Counted from the stretch's first letter, positions 28,222 to 37,119 are shown. The stretch: DNA of 64,000 nt from JBGZEX01 sp041846495 (GCA_041846495.1 JBGZEX010000069.1:1-64000); one strand, 5' to 3'. Made by a program: numbers and translations. Notes: generated by a model from the letters alone, not told the origin.

Positions 28222-28252
28222 TTTGACTATTGGTTGCTTATATGTATTTTTG
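28222..28252 (+). promoter_or_regulatory. Promoter of the sigma-like membrane protein gene
   Basis: TTTG (28222-28225), 19 bases, TATTTTTG (28245-28252): a full match to the Bacteroidales consensus, 23 bases before the ATG. Confidence 0.8.
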
Positions 28253-28275
28253 TCGTTCTTATCTAAAATTCCGTT

Positions 28276-28911
28276 ATGATGAAAAACGAAAACAAGGAAT
28301 ATATGAAAGCGCTTTTGCATTCCGATTACGGAGCAATGATGAGTTATTTATGCGGTTATGTGGGAGATGAGAATGTGGCCGGAGAAATTTTGTGCAACGT
28401 ATTCGTAAATATAAGGACCTGTCCTTTGAAATTTTCCGATACCCGTGATTTGCGATTGGGGCTTTGGCATTTGGGAAGATGCTATGCTCTCGATTACCTG
28501 AAGTATGGAGTCGTTGTCAAAAAGCATAAGGGTGAAGTGAAGGCGGTGCTTTCCGATGGTGTCGGCAATTTCCGCCGGTTTCCTTTTGTGTCGACGGCGG
28601 AAGATGAAGAACTGCGGGATTTTACGGAGACGGATAAGGATTTTGCCCGGCGGTTGTTGGAAGGAAATTTATCTTATGAGGAGGCGGAACAATGGATGAG
28701 GGATGAGCGGCATACAGCTCTTGTGGATGTTATGGCTTCCGTACGCAGTCGGAATTTTGTCGGGAAGTCTTATGGCAGTTCGGTCGAAATGGAAGCCCGT
28801 ATCGATGCGGTTTCATATGAGATTGAAAGTTTGCATATGAGTCTGCGCTGGGTGATTGTCGCTGCCGGTATATTGTCGGTTTTACTCCTCGTACGGGAAA
28901 TTTTCGGTTAG
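28276..28911 (+). CDS. Sigma-region-2-like protein with C-terminal membrane helix
   Basis: A 211-residue protein that I cannot place firmly. Residues about 8-75 have the spacing of ECF sigma factor region 2: helix HSDYGAMMSYLCGYV, then DENVAGEILCNVFVNI, then LGLWHLGRCYALDYLKY, resembling the usual RNA polymerase core-binding helices. No convincing region 4 helix-turn-helix follows; instead there is an acidic middle, and a single membrane helix at about 189-207 (VIVAAGILSVLLLV) at the C-terminus. It could be a degenerate membrane-tethered sigma, or a chance resemblance. A perfect promoter and an ATGATG start support it as a real gene. The MATE gene downstream has its own -7 box. Confidence 0.7.
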   Translation: MMKNENKEYMKALLHSDYGAMMSYLCGYVGDENVAGEILCNVFVNIRTCPLKFSDTRDLRLGLWHLGRCYALDYLKYGVVVKKHKGEVKAVLSDGVGNFRRFPFVSTAEDEELRDFTETDKDFARRLLEGNLSYEEAEQWMRDERHTALVDVMASVRSRNFVGKSYGSSVEMEARIDAVSYEIESLHMSLRWVIVAAGILSVLLLVREIFG

Positions 28912-28951
28912 ATTCTCTTTTTACGTCATCGTCTTTATGACGGAAAAGTGC

Positions 28952-28959
28952 TACCTTTG
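28952..28959 (+). promoter_or_regulatory. -7 box of the MATE transporter gene
   Basis: TACCTTTG, exact consensus, about 95 bases before the ATG at 29054. No clear -33 element. Confidence 0.55.
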
Positions 28960-29053
28960 GCAAAGAATTTTAACGGTTTTTCAGACTTTGAGGCAAATTA
29001 AAGTGTTTGTCGGAATTTTTTGCCGGAGAGGAACCGGTGTTATATATTAAAGA

Positions 29054-30394
29054 ATGTTAGGGAAATACGGGAGAGATTATATTGAAACGCTTAGAGTGGG
29101 CCTTCCCATAGTGTTGGGGCAACTCGGAATTATCATACTGGGCTTTGCAGACAATATCATGGTCGGACGTTACGGGACGGAGGAATTGGCAGCTGCTTCT
29201 TTCGTGAATGCCGTATTCAATATCCCGATTTTTTTCGGTTTGGGATTTTCTTACGGACTTACTCCCTTAGTGGGCGAAGCCTATGGAAGAGGAGATAAGG
29301 GAAAGGCGGGACGATGGTTGAAAGAGGGTGTGGTTTGCAACGGGATTATCGGAATTCTTATGTCTTTGGCAATGTGGGCGGTTTATATGAATGTAGAGCG
29401 AATGGGACAGCCTCGGGAGTTATTGCCTTTGATTCGGCCCTATTTTCTTTTGCAGTTGGCCTCTCTTTTTTTCATAATGATATTCAACGGTTTTAAGCAA
29501 TTCTTCGATGGAATTACCGATACGCTGATTCCTATGTGGATTATGCTTTTTGCCAATACGTTGAATATTGCCGGCAATTATCTTCTTATTTACGGGAAAT
29601 GGGGTTTCCCCGAATGGGGACTGGCGGGGGCCGGCATATCTACGTTATTCTCGAGAATCCTTATGTCGGTGCTTATCGCTTTGGTATTTTTCCGCAATCT
29701 TCGCTGGCGGCCGTTTAAAAAAGCTTTTATAATTTCCGCCTGTACGGGAAAAGATTTGAAGAGACTTTTTACGATGGGAGGAATGATAGGTTTTCAGATG
29801 GGAATGGAGACGGTTTTGTTCAGTTTAACCGCCGTTATGGTGGGATGGTTGGGTACGGTGGAATTGGCCGCTCATCAGATCGGCATAACGCTTTCTACTT
29901 TGGGTTATATGGTTTATTACGGAGTGGGCGCAGCGCTTTCCGTACGGATGAGCAATGCCTGCGGTTCGGAAGATTGGGGAAGGGTGAGACGGGCTTCCGT
30001 TTTCGGTTTTCATATCATTCTTGTACTGGCTTTGGCGATTTCCTGTATTCTCGGGTTTTCCCGAAGTTTTATAGGCGGGATTTTTACTTCCGAACAAGCG
30101 GTGATCCGTCAGGTCTCCGTCTTGATTTTTATTTTGATTTTGTACCAGTTCGGAGACGGATTGCAGATCGCCTATGCCAATTCTTTGAGAGGGTTGTCGG
30201 ATGTAAAACCTTTGGCGGTTTTATCTTTTATCGGTTATTTTGTGATTGCCTTACCCGTAGCTTATCTATTGGGTTTCGTTTTCGATATGGGAATTGTCGG
30301 AATATGGATAGGGTATCCGGTGGGTTTGACCCTGACGGGCCTTATGTTGTATATTCGCTACCGTTATCTAATTCGGAAATTATCGGTTGGATAA
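29054..30394 (+). CDS. MATE-family multidrug/sodium antiporter
   Basis: A 446-residue inner-membrane exporter with about twelve hydrophobic helices in two homologous halves (PIVLGQLGIIILGFADNIMV in the first, TMGGMIGFQMGMETVLFS in the second). NorM-type MATE pumps expel cationic drugs or metabolites in exchange for Na+ or H+; the substrate cannot be read from sequence. It lies between the sigma-like gene and the small PAS gene with separate promoters, so no firm functional link is visible. Confidence 0.92.
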   Translation: MLGKYGRDYIETLRVGLPIVLGQLGIIILGFADNIMVGRYGTEELAAASFVNAVFNIPIFFGLGFSYGLTPLVGEAYGRGDKGKAGRWLKEGVVCNGIIGILMSLAMWAVYMNVERMGQPRELLPLIRPYFLLQLASLFFIMIFNGFKQFFDGITDTLIPMWIMLFANTLNIAGNYLLIYGKWGFPEWGLAGAGISTLFSRILMSVLIALVFFRNLRWRPFKKAFIISACTGKDLKRLFTMGGMIGFQMGMETVLFSLTAVMVGWLGTVELAAHQIGITLSTLGYMVYYGVGAALSVRMSNACGSEDWGRVRRASVFGFHIILVLALAISCILGFSRSFIGGIFTSEQAVIRQVSVLIFILILYQFGDGLQIAYANSLRGLSDVKPLAVLSFIGYFVIALPVAYLLGFVFDMGIVGIWIGYPVGLTLTGLMLYIRYRYLIRKLSVG

Positions 30395-30438
30395 TACGGA
30401 TTTTACGGAACAACTTTCAGATACGCGGAATAAAATCC

Positions 30439-30446
30439 TAATTTTG
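30439..30446 (+). promoter_or_regulatory. -7 box of the small PAS gene
   Basis: TAATTTTG matches TAnnTTTG and lies 16 bases before the ATG at 30463. Confidence 0.55.
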
Positions 30447-30462
30447 CCGGGAAATTAAAACG

Positions 30463-30801
30463 ATGTTTATGGACTATATGAAAGAACTTAATGTAGCTAT
30501 TACGGTGTGCGATAGGGAAGGAAAAATACTTCTGATGAACGATAAGTCGCAAAAAACCAACGGCGGAGATCTGAGGGGGAATAACGTATACGATTGTCAT
30601 CCGGAACCGGCTCGTACGAAGTTGGCCCGATTGATGACCAATCGGGAGACCAATGCTTATACCATTGAAAAAAACGGAGTGAAGAAATTGATTTACCAGA
30701 CCCCCTGGTACGAAGACGGAGAGTTCTCCGGAATTGTGGAGTTCTCTTTGGAAATCCCTTTCGACATGCCGCATTATATAAGGAAACCCAAAACGGTATA
30801 A
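30463..30801 (+). CDS. Single-domain PAS protein
   Basis: A 112-residue protein that is almost entirely one PAS fold: the opening ELNVAITVCDREGKILLMND, a helix with the YDCHPEPAR motif, and the final strands IYQTPWYEDGEFSGIVEFSLEIP. The DCHP segment resembles the PAS domain found at the end of DUF438 proteins; the His or Cys there could serve a cofactor such as heme, which is only a guess. No kinase, cyclase or DNA-binding domain is attached, so it must act through a partner not encoded next to it. A hairpin terminator follows. Confidence 0.75.
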   Translation: MFMDYMKELNVAITVCDREGKILLMNDKSQKTNGGDLRGNNVYDCHPEPARTKLARLMTNRETNAYTIEKNGVKKLIYQTPWYEDGEFSGIVEFSLEIPFDMPHYIRKPKTV

Positions 30802-30870
30802 CCTTAAGCTTTTCGACAAAGAAAGGTTTCGGATTGTCTTCGTTTATCGAAAAATATCGATTGCGGTGCG

Positions 30871-30908
30871 CAAACAGGAGGGAGCTTTGCAAAGCCCCCT
30901 CCTTGTTT
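30871..30908. terminator. Hairpin between PAS gene and B12-locus end
   Basis: A long stem-loop: an outer AACAGGAGGG / CCCTCCTTGTT arm with a bulge, and an inner self-complementary GCTTTGCAAAGC. It lies between convergent transcripts and can end both. Confidence 0.65.
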
Positions 30909-30942
30909 CGAACCGATATGTCAAAAAACCTTGCAACCGGGA

Positions 30943-32649
30943 TTATTCCATATTTACGGTTATATCGTCGATGGCATAGTAAGCCGGGAGAGAGAATCCG
31001 TAGCCGTTGTCTGTGCCGCCGGTCATATTGATCCGCAGTTTTACGATTTTCCCCAATGCCGACAAATCCCATTTTGTCCATTTGGTAATCAAATGCTTCT
31101 TGGTGGCAAAAGTCATGGTTACGGTACCCGTCTCCCGATCTCCGCTATCGTAACCCGTAGCATGCAATATTACATCTTCTCCTTCTCCCAATGCCGGCGA
31201 CAGGGAATTCCCGTTAGCCGCCACATTGAGGAAATAGCAAGTGGAGTTTACATAGCAACTTATTACGGTACGGGCGATATTGTCGTCAAAGCCGAAAATG
31301 GGACGCCCGTCCCCGTATTCGGGATGAGCTGCTTCCGAATAACCGAAATTTACGATAAAACGGTTCGAGCCGTTATTTCCTCCTCCTGTGCTTGCATCGG
31401 CATGAGTAGGGTGATATACATATAAATCGTGAAGATAATCACCGAAAGCCGTGTTGTTTTTCGAGTTATAGGAAGACAATATCCACGGATAGCCTTCTCC
31501 CCAACTCAATTGGGGCCGTAAAGTCATTAATTTTGTTGTCGGCTCTATCCATGGATAAGGATGCGGTCTTGGGGAGCCTGCCCAGCCGGGTATGATAATG
31601 TGCTGTGTTGCTTTCCCGTTTTTCAGAGTATAATCGATAAAAGGTTTGAAATAATCTTCTTCGAATGTAATGGTATGGATATTCGGTTTGGGTATCCCGC
31701 CGGAAAAGGTAAATTTGTTTCCGTCCCATTCGGCATTGATATAATAGGTCTTGCCGGTTTGTAGGTTGTTCCTTCCGGGGAGAAAATTATCGGAACGTTT
31801 GTAAGACGCGTCTGCAGAGTCGTACATCCAAAAGTCCAAGGAACCGGTCTCTTTTCCCGTCGGCACGATCCATGTCCATAATTCTCCGGTTTGTCCGGAG
31901 GCAATTGTTTGTTTGCCTGCGAATTCGGCATCGGTTTCCCCTTTGTCGAAATGGAGCTCGCTCGTTATATCGAATGTATAGTTACCCCAGACCTGCCATT
32001 GTGAAGAGGAATAACTGCTGAGAATGAATTTTTTTCCTTCCGTATTCAAATCGCCGGCTCCCGTATTTTTCAAACGGATGCAGAGCATGCTCCCCAAATG
32101 CCTGAAAGTTGCGTTTACTTCGGGATTCGATGCGGGGATACCTTTTTGAGCGAAGGAGAGTGCCACTATTTTCGAGGATTGAAGGGAGTTTTCCCCCGTA
32201 AGTCCTGTAGGCGGATTATTGAGTATATCGGGAGGAGAGAGCTTCGCTTTGGAAGGGTCGCTATCATCCAAACCTCCTCCTCCGTATATGCCGTAAATAT
32301 CGAACGGTTCGGTCGCGGTGAATTCCTGCGGAATGTTGACGTCGAATTCGGCATTCTTGCCGTCGGGCGAAATATTTTTGATCGTAACGCTTTGTTTGAA
32401 TTTTTTATCGCCTTGTATGAGACAGAGCTCTACATTGTCGTTTGCTTCCCATATAAGGTTGATGGAAGGATAATTTCCATAGCCGGGAGACAGGGCAACC
32501 CGTGTGGCGGGTTCCTCGGCAGGCATAGTCGCCTTGACCGTAAAAGTTTTTCCCGAAGGCATATGTGTTGTATCGATAAAATCGTTTTCGGCACAGCCGC
32601 TGAAAATGAAAATTGCCGAAATCAGTATGGAGAATAATTTATGTTTCAT
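30943..32649 (-). CDS. Fimbrillin-like/DUF4465 surface lipoprotein (BtuH-like?)
   Basis: A 568-residue lipoprotein (lipobox IFSGC, lipid Cys near residue 19, then AENDF). Residues about 35-330 resemble the fimbrillin-like Mfa_like_1 fold (ATRVALSPG, NLIWEANDNVELCLI, NATFRHLGSMLCIRL). The C-terminal 230 residues match DUF4465, with the closing WTKWDLSALGKIVKLRI and LPAYYAIDDI motifs. DUF4465 proteins occur in Bacteroides B12 loci, and I believe the B12-binding BtuH proteins carry this domain, but I cannot verify that here. It ends the gene group downstream of the cobalamin riboswitch, so a surface corrinoid-binding role is a fair inference. The combination of the two domains is noteworthy. Confidence 0.7.
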   Translation of the reverse strand: MKHKLFSILISAIFIFSGCAENDFIDTTHMPSGKTFTVKATMPAEEPATRVALSPGYGNYPSINLIWEANDNVELCLIQGDKKFKQSVTIKNISPDGKNAEFDVNIPQEFTATEPFDIYGIYGGGGLDDSDPSKAKLSPPDILNNPPTGLTGENSLQSSKIVALSFAQKGIPASNPEVNATFRHLGSMLCIRLKNTGAGDLNTEGKKFILSSYSSSQWQVWGNYTFDITSELHFDKGETDAEFAGKQTIASGQTGELWTWIVPTGKETGSLDFWMYDSADASYKRSDNFLPGRNNLQTGKTYYINAEWDGNKFTFSGGIPKPNIHTITFEEDYFKPFIDYTLKNGKATQHIIIPGWAGSPRPHPYPWIEPTTKLMTLRPQLSWGEGYPWILSSYNSKNNTAFGDYLHDLYVYHPTHADASTGGGNNGSNRFIVNFGYSEAAHPEYGDGRPIFGFDDNIARTVISCYVNSTCYFLNVAANGNSLSPALGEGEDVILHATGYDSGDRETGTVTMTFATKKHLITKWTKWDLSALGKIVKLRINMTGGTDNGYGFSLPAYYAIDDITVNME

Positions 32650-32683
32650 CTTTTCAATTTTTAAGTGAATTAAATGGAAGCAA

Positions 32684-32857
32684 TTAACTTGTCCACGGTT
32701 CGCCTTCCGATGACGGTAACGAACCTCCGAGAATATTCTGGGAAGTTGTGATTTCGATAATTTCGATTTCCGGAGTCGTATACGATATTCCGGTATCCGA
32801 CTGAATGAACGGCTGATGGCACTTGCCTTTGAGGTTTGAAATTTTTGATGTTTTCAT
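32684..32857 (-). CDS. 57-residue small protein in the B12 locus
   Basis: A small open frame from the ATG at 32857 to the TAA at 32684-32686, between the DUF6580 and DUF4465 genes on the same strand. The product starts MKTSKISNLKGKC and has a central segment YTTPEIEIIEITTSQNILG ending in GEPWTS. The PEIEIIEI...ILGGS pattern resembles short proteins often found beside surface-protein genes in Bacteroidales, whose role is unknown. There is no signal peptide. Spacing is 34 bases to the next start and 59 bases from the previous stop, so it fits the operon. Confidence 0.6.
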   Translation of the reverse strand: MKTSKISNLKGKCHQPFIQSDTGISYTTPEIEIIEITTSQNILGGSLPSSEGEPWTS

Positions 32858-32916
32858 AATTCGATGGTTTAAAGTTGTTTGTCGTTGTATTGCAATACTT
32901 TTTTAAGATAGGTGTA

Positions 32917-33486
32917 TTATGTTCGGTGCGAGACGTTTAATCTCGGGAACCATGCCTTTGAAAGTTCGAATAATCCGAAAAGACCGGCGGAATAAAACAA
33001 ATCTCCCATAAGGGTGTTTTTGAAGAACGGAATACCTGCTGCATAGCATGCGGCAAGTCCTTTCCAGCTATGCGGATACATAGCGGAACTCATCCATACG
33101 CCGAAATTCGATACTGTAAAGAAGATGAGAGATGCTCCCAAAGCGGAAAATACCAATCGGACTATGCGTATCCGCCGTAGCGTAAAACTCCCCATCAGTA
33201 CGATAAGGACAAAAGCTCCGTAAGTGAAAAACGAACCCCTGTAAAACCATACGAATCCTTCGAAATACCGGGCATAGATTACGTTATTCAGTAGGAGATC
33301 GCTCAGCCACATGGAGGCGATGGGAATAAAATAGCTCCATATCCTGCGATTGTAGTATGCCGCTCCGAAAAGAGCCATCCCTCCTATGGGAGCGAAGTTG
33401 GGGGGATGAGGAATCAAACGGCTGAAAGCAGCTATCAGGATGAATCCCGTGACGATGGAGAATTGTAGTTCGATTTTCTTATTCAT
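32917..33486 (-). CDS. DUF6580-family membrane protein, probable ECF transporter S component
   Basis: A 189-residue inner-membrane protein with about five or six hydrophobic segments (AAFSRLIPHPPNFAPIGGMALFGA is characteristic; then SMWLSDLLLNNVIYA, and so on). DUF6580 proteins have the size and the early PNF-P-I-AL motif of energy-coupling-factor S components and are found near cobalamin genes, so this is a candidate for moving corrinoid or a precursor across the inner membrane. No EcfA ATPase or EcfT lies in the window, so a shared module elsewhere would be required. A hairpin separates it from the riboswitch-led operon upstream. Confidence 0.75.
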   Translation of the reverse strand: MNKKIELQFSIVTGFILIAAFSRLIPHPPNFAPIGGMALFGAAYYNRRIWSYFIPIASMWLSDLLLNNVIYARYFEGFVWFYRGSFFTYGAFVLIVLMGSFTLRRIRIVRLVFSALGASLIFFTVSNFGVWMSSAMYPHSWKGLAACYAAGIPFFKNTLMGDLFYSAGLFGLFELSKAWFPRLNVSHRT

Positions 33487-33629
33487 TATGGCTGTATGAT
33501 TGGAGAATTACGACTAAGGAAGAGCGAAAACTTTCGATATCGCCGTTTGCAGCCTTCGATTGCAGTTTTTTCTGCTTATTACAGGCTTTAATTTATAGCC
33601 TGATATATTTAAAATATTGTTTTCAAGGA

Positions 33630-33657
33630 GCTATGTCAAAGTGATTTCAGACATAGC
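33630..33657 (-). terminator. Hairpin between the second propeller gene and DUF6580 gene
   Basis: An 8-bp perfect stem GCTATGTC/GACATAGC (33630-33637 with 33650-33657) just past the DUF5074 gene. No strong T-run follows on the minus strand, so it may be a weak terminator or an mRNA stabiliser dividing the operon. Confidence 0.5.
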
Positions 33658-33669
33658 CCCTCAATGGTA

Positions 33670-35043
33670 TTATTCTTTTAAAGAAAAAGGCTCGGTAAAA
33701 TATATTCCGGCACAAAAACGAGTGTCTATTTTGGTATTCACATCAGCAGACATGGAATTATAGTCTTTTATTTTTTTGCCTTCCGGAGTGATTACGGCAA
33801 TCCCGTTGTTTTTATATTCTCCCCAGTCTTTTATATACCCGAAATAAATGTTTCCGGTTTCGGGATTTACCGATAAAGGACCGTAGAACTTACCCATATT
33901 CGGGAAAATATCGTTTGGTAGGGAGATTATCGTTTTTATACCCGATTCGGATGATTTTTCGATATTCGGAACATCCCATCCCATGGCTCGGAATATATAG
34001 GCGGTTTTTTCCTCTTTTGCATCACAGCAAAGAGCGGAAGTTATGAAACCGGGAGTGGTTAAATTTTCGATGGTCCTCATGTCGCTAACGGAATAATTTT
34101 CCGCATCCACTATTTTCAGGACTACATTGTTATTTTGGGTAATACTGACCATTATATGGCCTTTGGACGTGCGGGATATGCCGGTAATTTTTCCTCCCAT
34201 TTCAATGGATTTGATTTTAGTTGCCTTATTTCCGTCAATAACGAGGAGGTCCGATTCGGCCGCGGCAAATATTTTATTTTTTGCAATCGCCATTTTCAGT
34301 TTACTGGCTTTTTCCGTTCCGGGGATTACCTTTTCGGCTATGTATAAATTCAAGTTTATCGGGATAATTCCCAGATTGTTCGTTGTAGAAACGACATAGG
34401 CCCATTTCTCATTGGGTACGCAGATATTGGTAGTAAGCCCCTCTTCCAGCCCCTTGTCGATTACCTTCTCCAATTTCATGGTCTCCGCATCGGCTATTAC
34501 CAATTTCCCCAAACCGTTGTTTTTATTTCCGTTTTGGGATATGATGTATACCTTCCCGTTGGCAATTGCCATATCCTGACATACATTTCCTAACTTTTTA
34601 CCTTCGTTGGCCTTGATGAAAATAGAGTCTTCGGCAATACCTTCGGGGTGGATAAACGACAATGTCCCGGTTTCGTTGCCCATATTACCTTCCGATAATA
34701 TAAAGGCCCCATATTTATATTTACCGTACACATGTACGGTAAAAGGGAAGATCCCCACACCCTTTTCTCCGCTTACTCTTAGTTTGAATTTGAAACTACC
34801 TCTTTCTTCGGGTTGAAACTTGAGTTGGGCTTCTCTCGAAACTATCTTATTGTCGAGGCTCCACTCATAAGCGACTTTTTTCCAGTTCACTACCCTCGGA
34901 TTCAATTCGAGGGTAGTCCCTTGTCTGACATTATACTCCAATTGCATCCCCACCAGTTCGGGAAGTTCCAAATCTTCTTCCTCTGAGCAAGCTGCAAACA
35001 ATCCCGTTATGGCAATCGCCAAATACAATAATTTTTTCTGCAT
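33670..35043 (-). CDS. DUF5074 beta-propeller lipoprotein with PKD-like domain
   Basis: A 457-residue surface lipoprotein. The lipobox FAAC is followed by SEEEDLE, an acidic stretch typical of surface export of Bacteroidota lipoproteins. A short Ig/PKD-like domain (about 32-110) precedes a YncE/DUF5074-type propeller that opens with FILSEGNMGNETGTLSFI, closely echoing LLNEGNMGSNKASLDYF in the BtuG-like protein of the same operon. It is the last gene before a hairpin. By homology it should bind corrinoid or a related ligand at the cell surface; paralogue specificity is unknown. Start at the ATG 35043. Confidence 0.8.
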   Translation of the reverse strand: MQKKLLYLAIAITGLFAACSEEEDLELPELVGMQLEYNVRQGTTLELNPRVVNWKKVAYEWSLDNKIVSREAQLKFQPEERGSFKFKLRVSGEKGVGIFPFTVHVYGKYKYGAFILSEGNMGNETGTLSFIHPEGIAEDSIFIKANEGKKLGNVCQDMAIANGKVYIISQNGNKNNGLGKLVIADAETMKLEKVIDKGLEEGLTTNICVPNEKWAYVVSTTNNLGIIPINLNLYIAEKVIPGTEKASKLKMAIAKNKIFAAAESDLLVIDGNKATKIKSIEMGGKITGISRTSKGHIMVSITQNNNVVLKIVDAENYSVSDMRTIENLTTPGFITSALCCDAKEEKTAYIFRAMGWDVPNIEKSSESGIKTIISLPNDIFPNMGKFYGPLSVNPETGNIYFGYIKDWGEYKNNGIAVITPEGKKIKDYNSMSADVNTKIDTRFCAGIYFTEPFSLKE

Positions 35044-35124
35044 ATATAAATTTATAATGTTTATAAAAAATAATGGTTTTTAATATTACGTCCAACTCAT
35101 AAGAATTGATTCCGGTGCTGCCGT

Positions 35125-37119
35125 TCAAGGCTTTACGTATCGTCCCGCCTTCAAATCTTCGAATGTGGGGTTATAGGCATTGTCGTGCACAGTCTTCGGC
35201 GTCCAATTATTTTCGTTTATGCTACCCGAATCCACCGCTTTTTTAAGTCCGGAATAATCGGTGAGGTATTTGCAAAACTTTATTTCTACTGCTGTGACCG
35301 AAGTTATCGTGGAGAGAAAATCCAGATTGGTAAGTTTTTCGTTTTGCCAACCCGCATAAGAACCGCCGATTTCCAAATTTCCTACCGATGTGATTTTCGG
35401 CAAATGAATCTTTTCTAAAAATTTGCCGAACAGACTCAGTTTATTGCTTACTTTCTCCAAACGGGGGAAGGATAAAGATTTTAAATCGTTAGCCGAAACA
35501 TTAAAACTTCCTGTTTCTTGAAGATTTTCACCTGAGATGGAAATGGCACCTCCGTTGACATAGAGTTGGCCGTTTATTTTTTCCAAAGAAGACGGGAGTG
35601 CGACTTCTTTAAGCCCGGGAGCATTGCTGATTTGAAAATCCGTACATTCTTTAAGTCCCTTTATTTGAGGCAAGTTCGTTACGGTTTCATCCGATGCTAA
35701 GTTTAATTCCACCATTTTTCCGATATTTTCAGGCAATTTTACGGATTTTATTTTCGGACAATTGAGCAGCCGTAAATCTCCTTTTATCGAAACCCGGGAT
35801 AAATCGATGTCTTCGATAAGAGGTAATCCGTATAACGTGAAGTTTTCGACGGTTTTTAGATTTGCCGATAAAGATTTAACCGAACTCAGTTTGGAGGAAT
35901 TTTGGATTAAAACGGATTTTGCATTTTCCAATTTATTTATGGAAGATATGTCGGATATGGAGGGACCGGAAATAGACAAGAGGTTGTTTATTGTTTTGAG
36001 GTTCGGCATGGATACGGTTTTCAGTATGTCGTTTTTCTCTATTTTTAAGGTACCGGCTTCTTCGAGAGCCGGGAAATTGAGATGTTCGAGCGTTTTTGAA
36101 AAGGTTATTCCCCAATCTTCCACATTTTTAAGCCGGTCTAATTTAAGGGTTTTCATCTCCGGAGTATTTTTCACATAGAAATATACGGAGCAGGTTTCCA
36201 AATTGCTTAAATCGATTTCTTTTACTTTGGAAAATTTGTCGATATGGATTTTCTTGCCCGACATCAATTCGGGTATTCGAATATTTTCGAGGGTGGTTTC
36301 GTCTTGTTCGTACCATTCGAAACACCCTTTTATTTCCAATTCCGAAATCTTTTTCAATCGACTCAAGTCGAATTTTGCCAATCGGGGTAATTTCAAGCGT
36401 ATGTTCTCGGCGGAACTCAGTTTGGGTAGCAAAACTTCGGTCGTTTTCCGGGAAATTACCGATAAATCGGATGCAATTTTCTCCAATTCGGGGAATTCGA
36501 TTTTCGTCAACTCGGGGAATTCTCCGTTTATGGAAATATCGCCTGCTTTCCGTAATTTTTTCAATCCTTTTAAGTCGGCTCCTTTATAGGTGGTGTTTAC
36601 GACTAATTTGTAGCGTACTTCTTTCAACCCCTCAAGGGCATCGATGGTAGATATGGAGTCTGTTCCGTTTTGAGCTCCGATAATCAAGTCTCCGTTGATG
36701 ATATCGATTTTCCGGGCAGCAAAAGCGGCTACATCCTCATCGGTGCGTAGAAAAACGCTTTCTCCTGCAATTACGTCCGTCTTCGTTATTTTTACGGTGT
36801 ATTCCCGCTGCGTTCCATTATAGGAAGTAATCGTAAAACTTCGGTCGCTTCCCCAGTCTTTTATCGTTTCCGGAGCGGGAGAGATGACAGATAGTTCGCT
36901 TATCGTGTATTTTGCCGTGAGTTTATCGGTTTCTATATTTGCCGGAATGTCCACCTTGATGATGTTTCCGGATATTTCTCCTCCGAAGGTTTCCGCAGCA
37001 GCGGTCTCCAGACGGAAATCCAGCATATAATTGTCTATTCCCTCGAAAGGTTCTTTCTTACAAGCCGTCAATGTGAAAAGCATGAGAAGTGCCCATAGGC
37101 TTTGTCTATATTGTTTCAT
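35125..37119 (-). CDS. Leucine-rich surface lipoprotein, tandem copy 2
   Basis: A 664-residue lipoprotein (lipobox TLTAC, then KKEPFEG). Residues about 28-110 form a DUF5018-type domain (ISPAPETIKDWGSDRSFTI, then YTVKIT). The remainder is a long array of irregular leucine-rich or receptor-L-like repeats (VEGNLIIG-type openings, LPKLSSAENIRLKLPRL, FPALEEAGTLKI), ending in YNPTFEDLKAGRYVKP. It is closely related to the gene upstream, which ends YNPTMEDLKQGLYVKP, so the pair arose by duplication. Such solenoids bind proteins or glycans; in this B12-regulated operon it may be an accessory surface receptor. No B12 role has been shown to my knowledge. Confidence 0.75.
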   Translation of the reverse strand: MKQYRQSLWALLMLFTLTACKKEPFEGIDNYMLDFRLETAAAETFGGEISGNIIKVDIPANIETDKLTAKYTISELSVISPAPETIKDWGSDRSFTITSYNGTQREYTVKITKTDVIAGESVFLRTDEDVAAFAARKIDIINGDLIIGAQNGTDSISTIDALEGLKEVRYKLVVNTTYKGADLKGLKKLRKAGDISINGEFPELTKIEFPELEKIASDLSVISRKTTEVLLPKLSSAENIRLKLPRLAKFDLSRLKKISELEIKGCFEWYEQDETTLENIRIPELMSGKKIHIDKFSKVKEIDLSNLETCSVYFYVKNTPEMKTLKLDRLKNVEDWGITFSKTLEHLNFPALEEAGTLKIEKNDILKTVSMPNLKTINNLLSISGPSISDISSINKLENAKSVLIQNSSKLSSVKSLSANLKTVENFTLYGLPLIEDIDLSRVSIKGDLRLLNCPKIKSVKLPENIGKMVELNLASDETVTNLPQIKGLKECTDFQISNAPGLKEVALPSSLEKINGQLYVNGGAISISGENLQETGSFNVSANDLKSLSFPRLEKVSNKLSLFGKFLEKIHLPKITSVGNLEIGGSYAGWQNEKLTNLDFLSTITSVTAVEIKFCKYLTDYSGLKKAVDSGSINENNWTPKTVHDNAYNPTFEDLKAGRYVKP

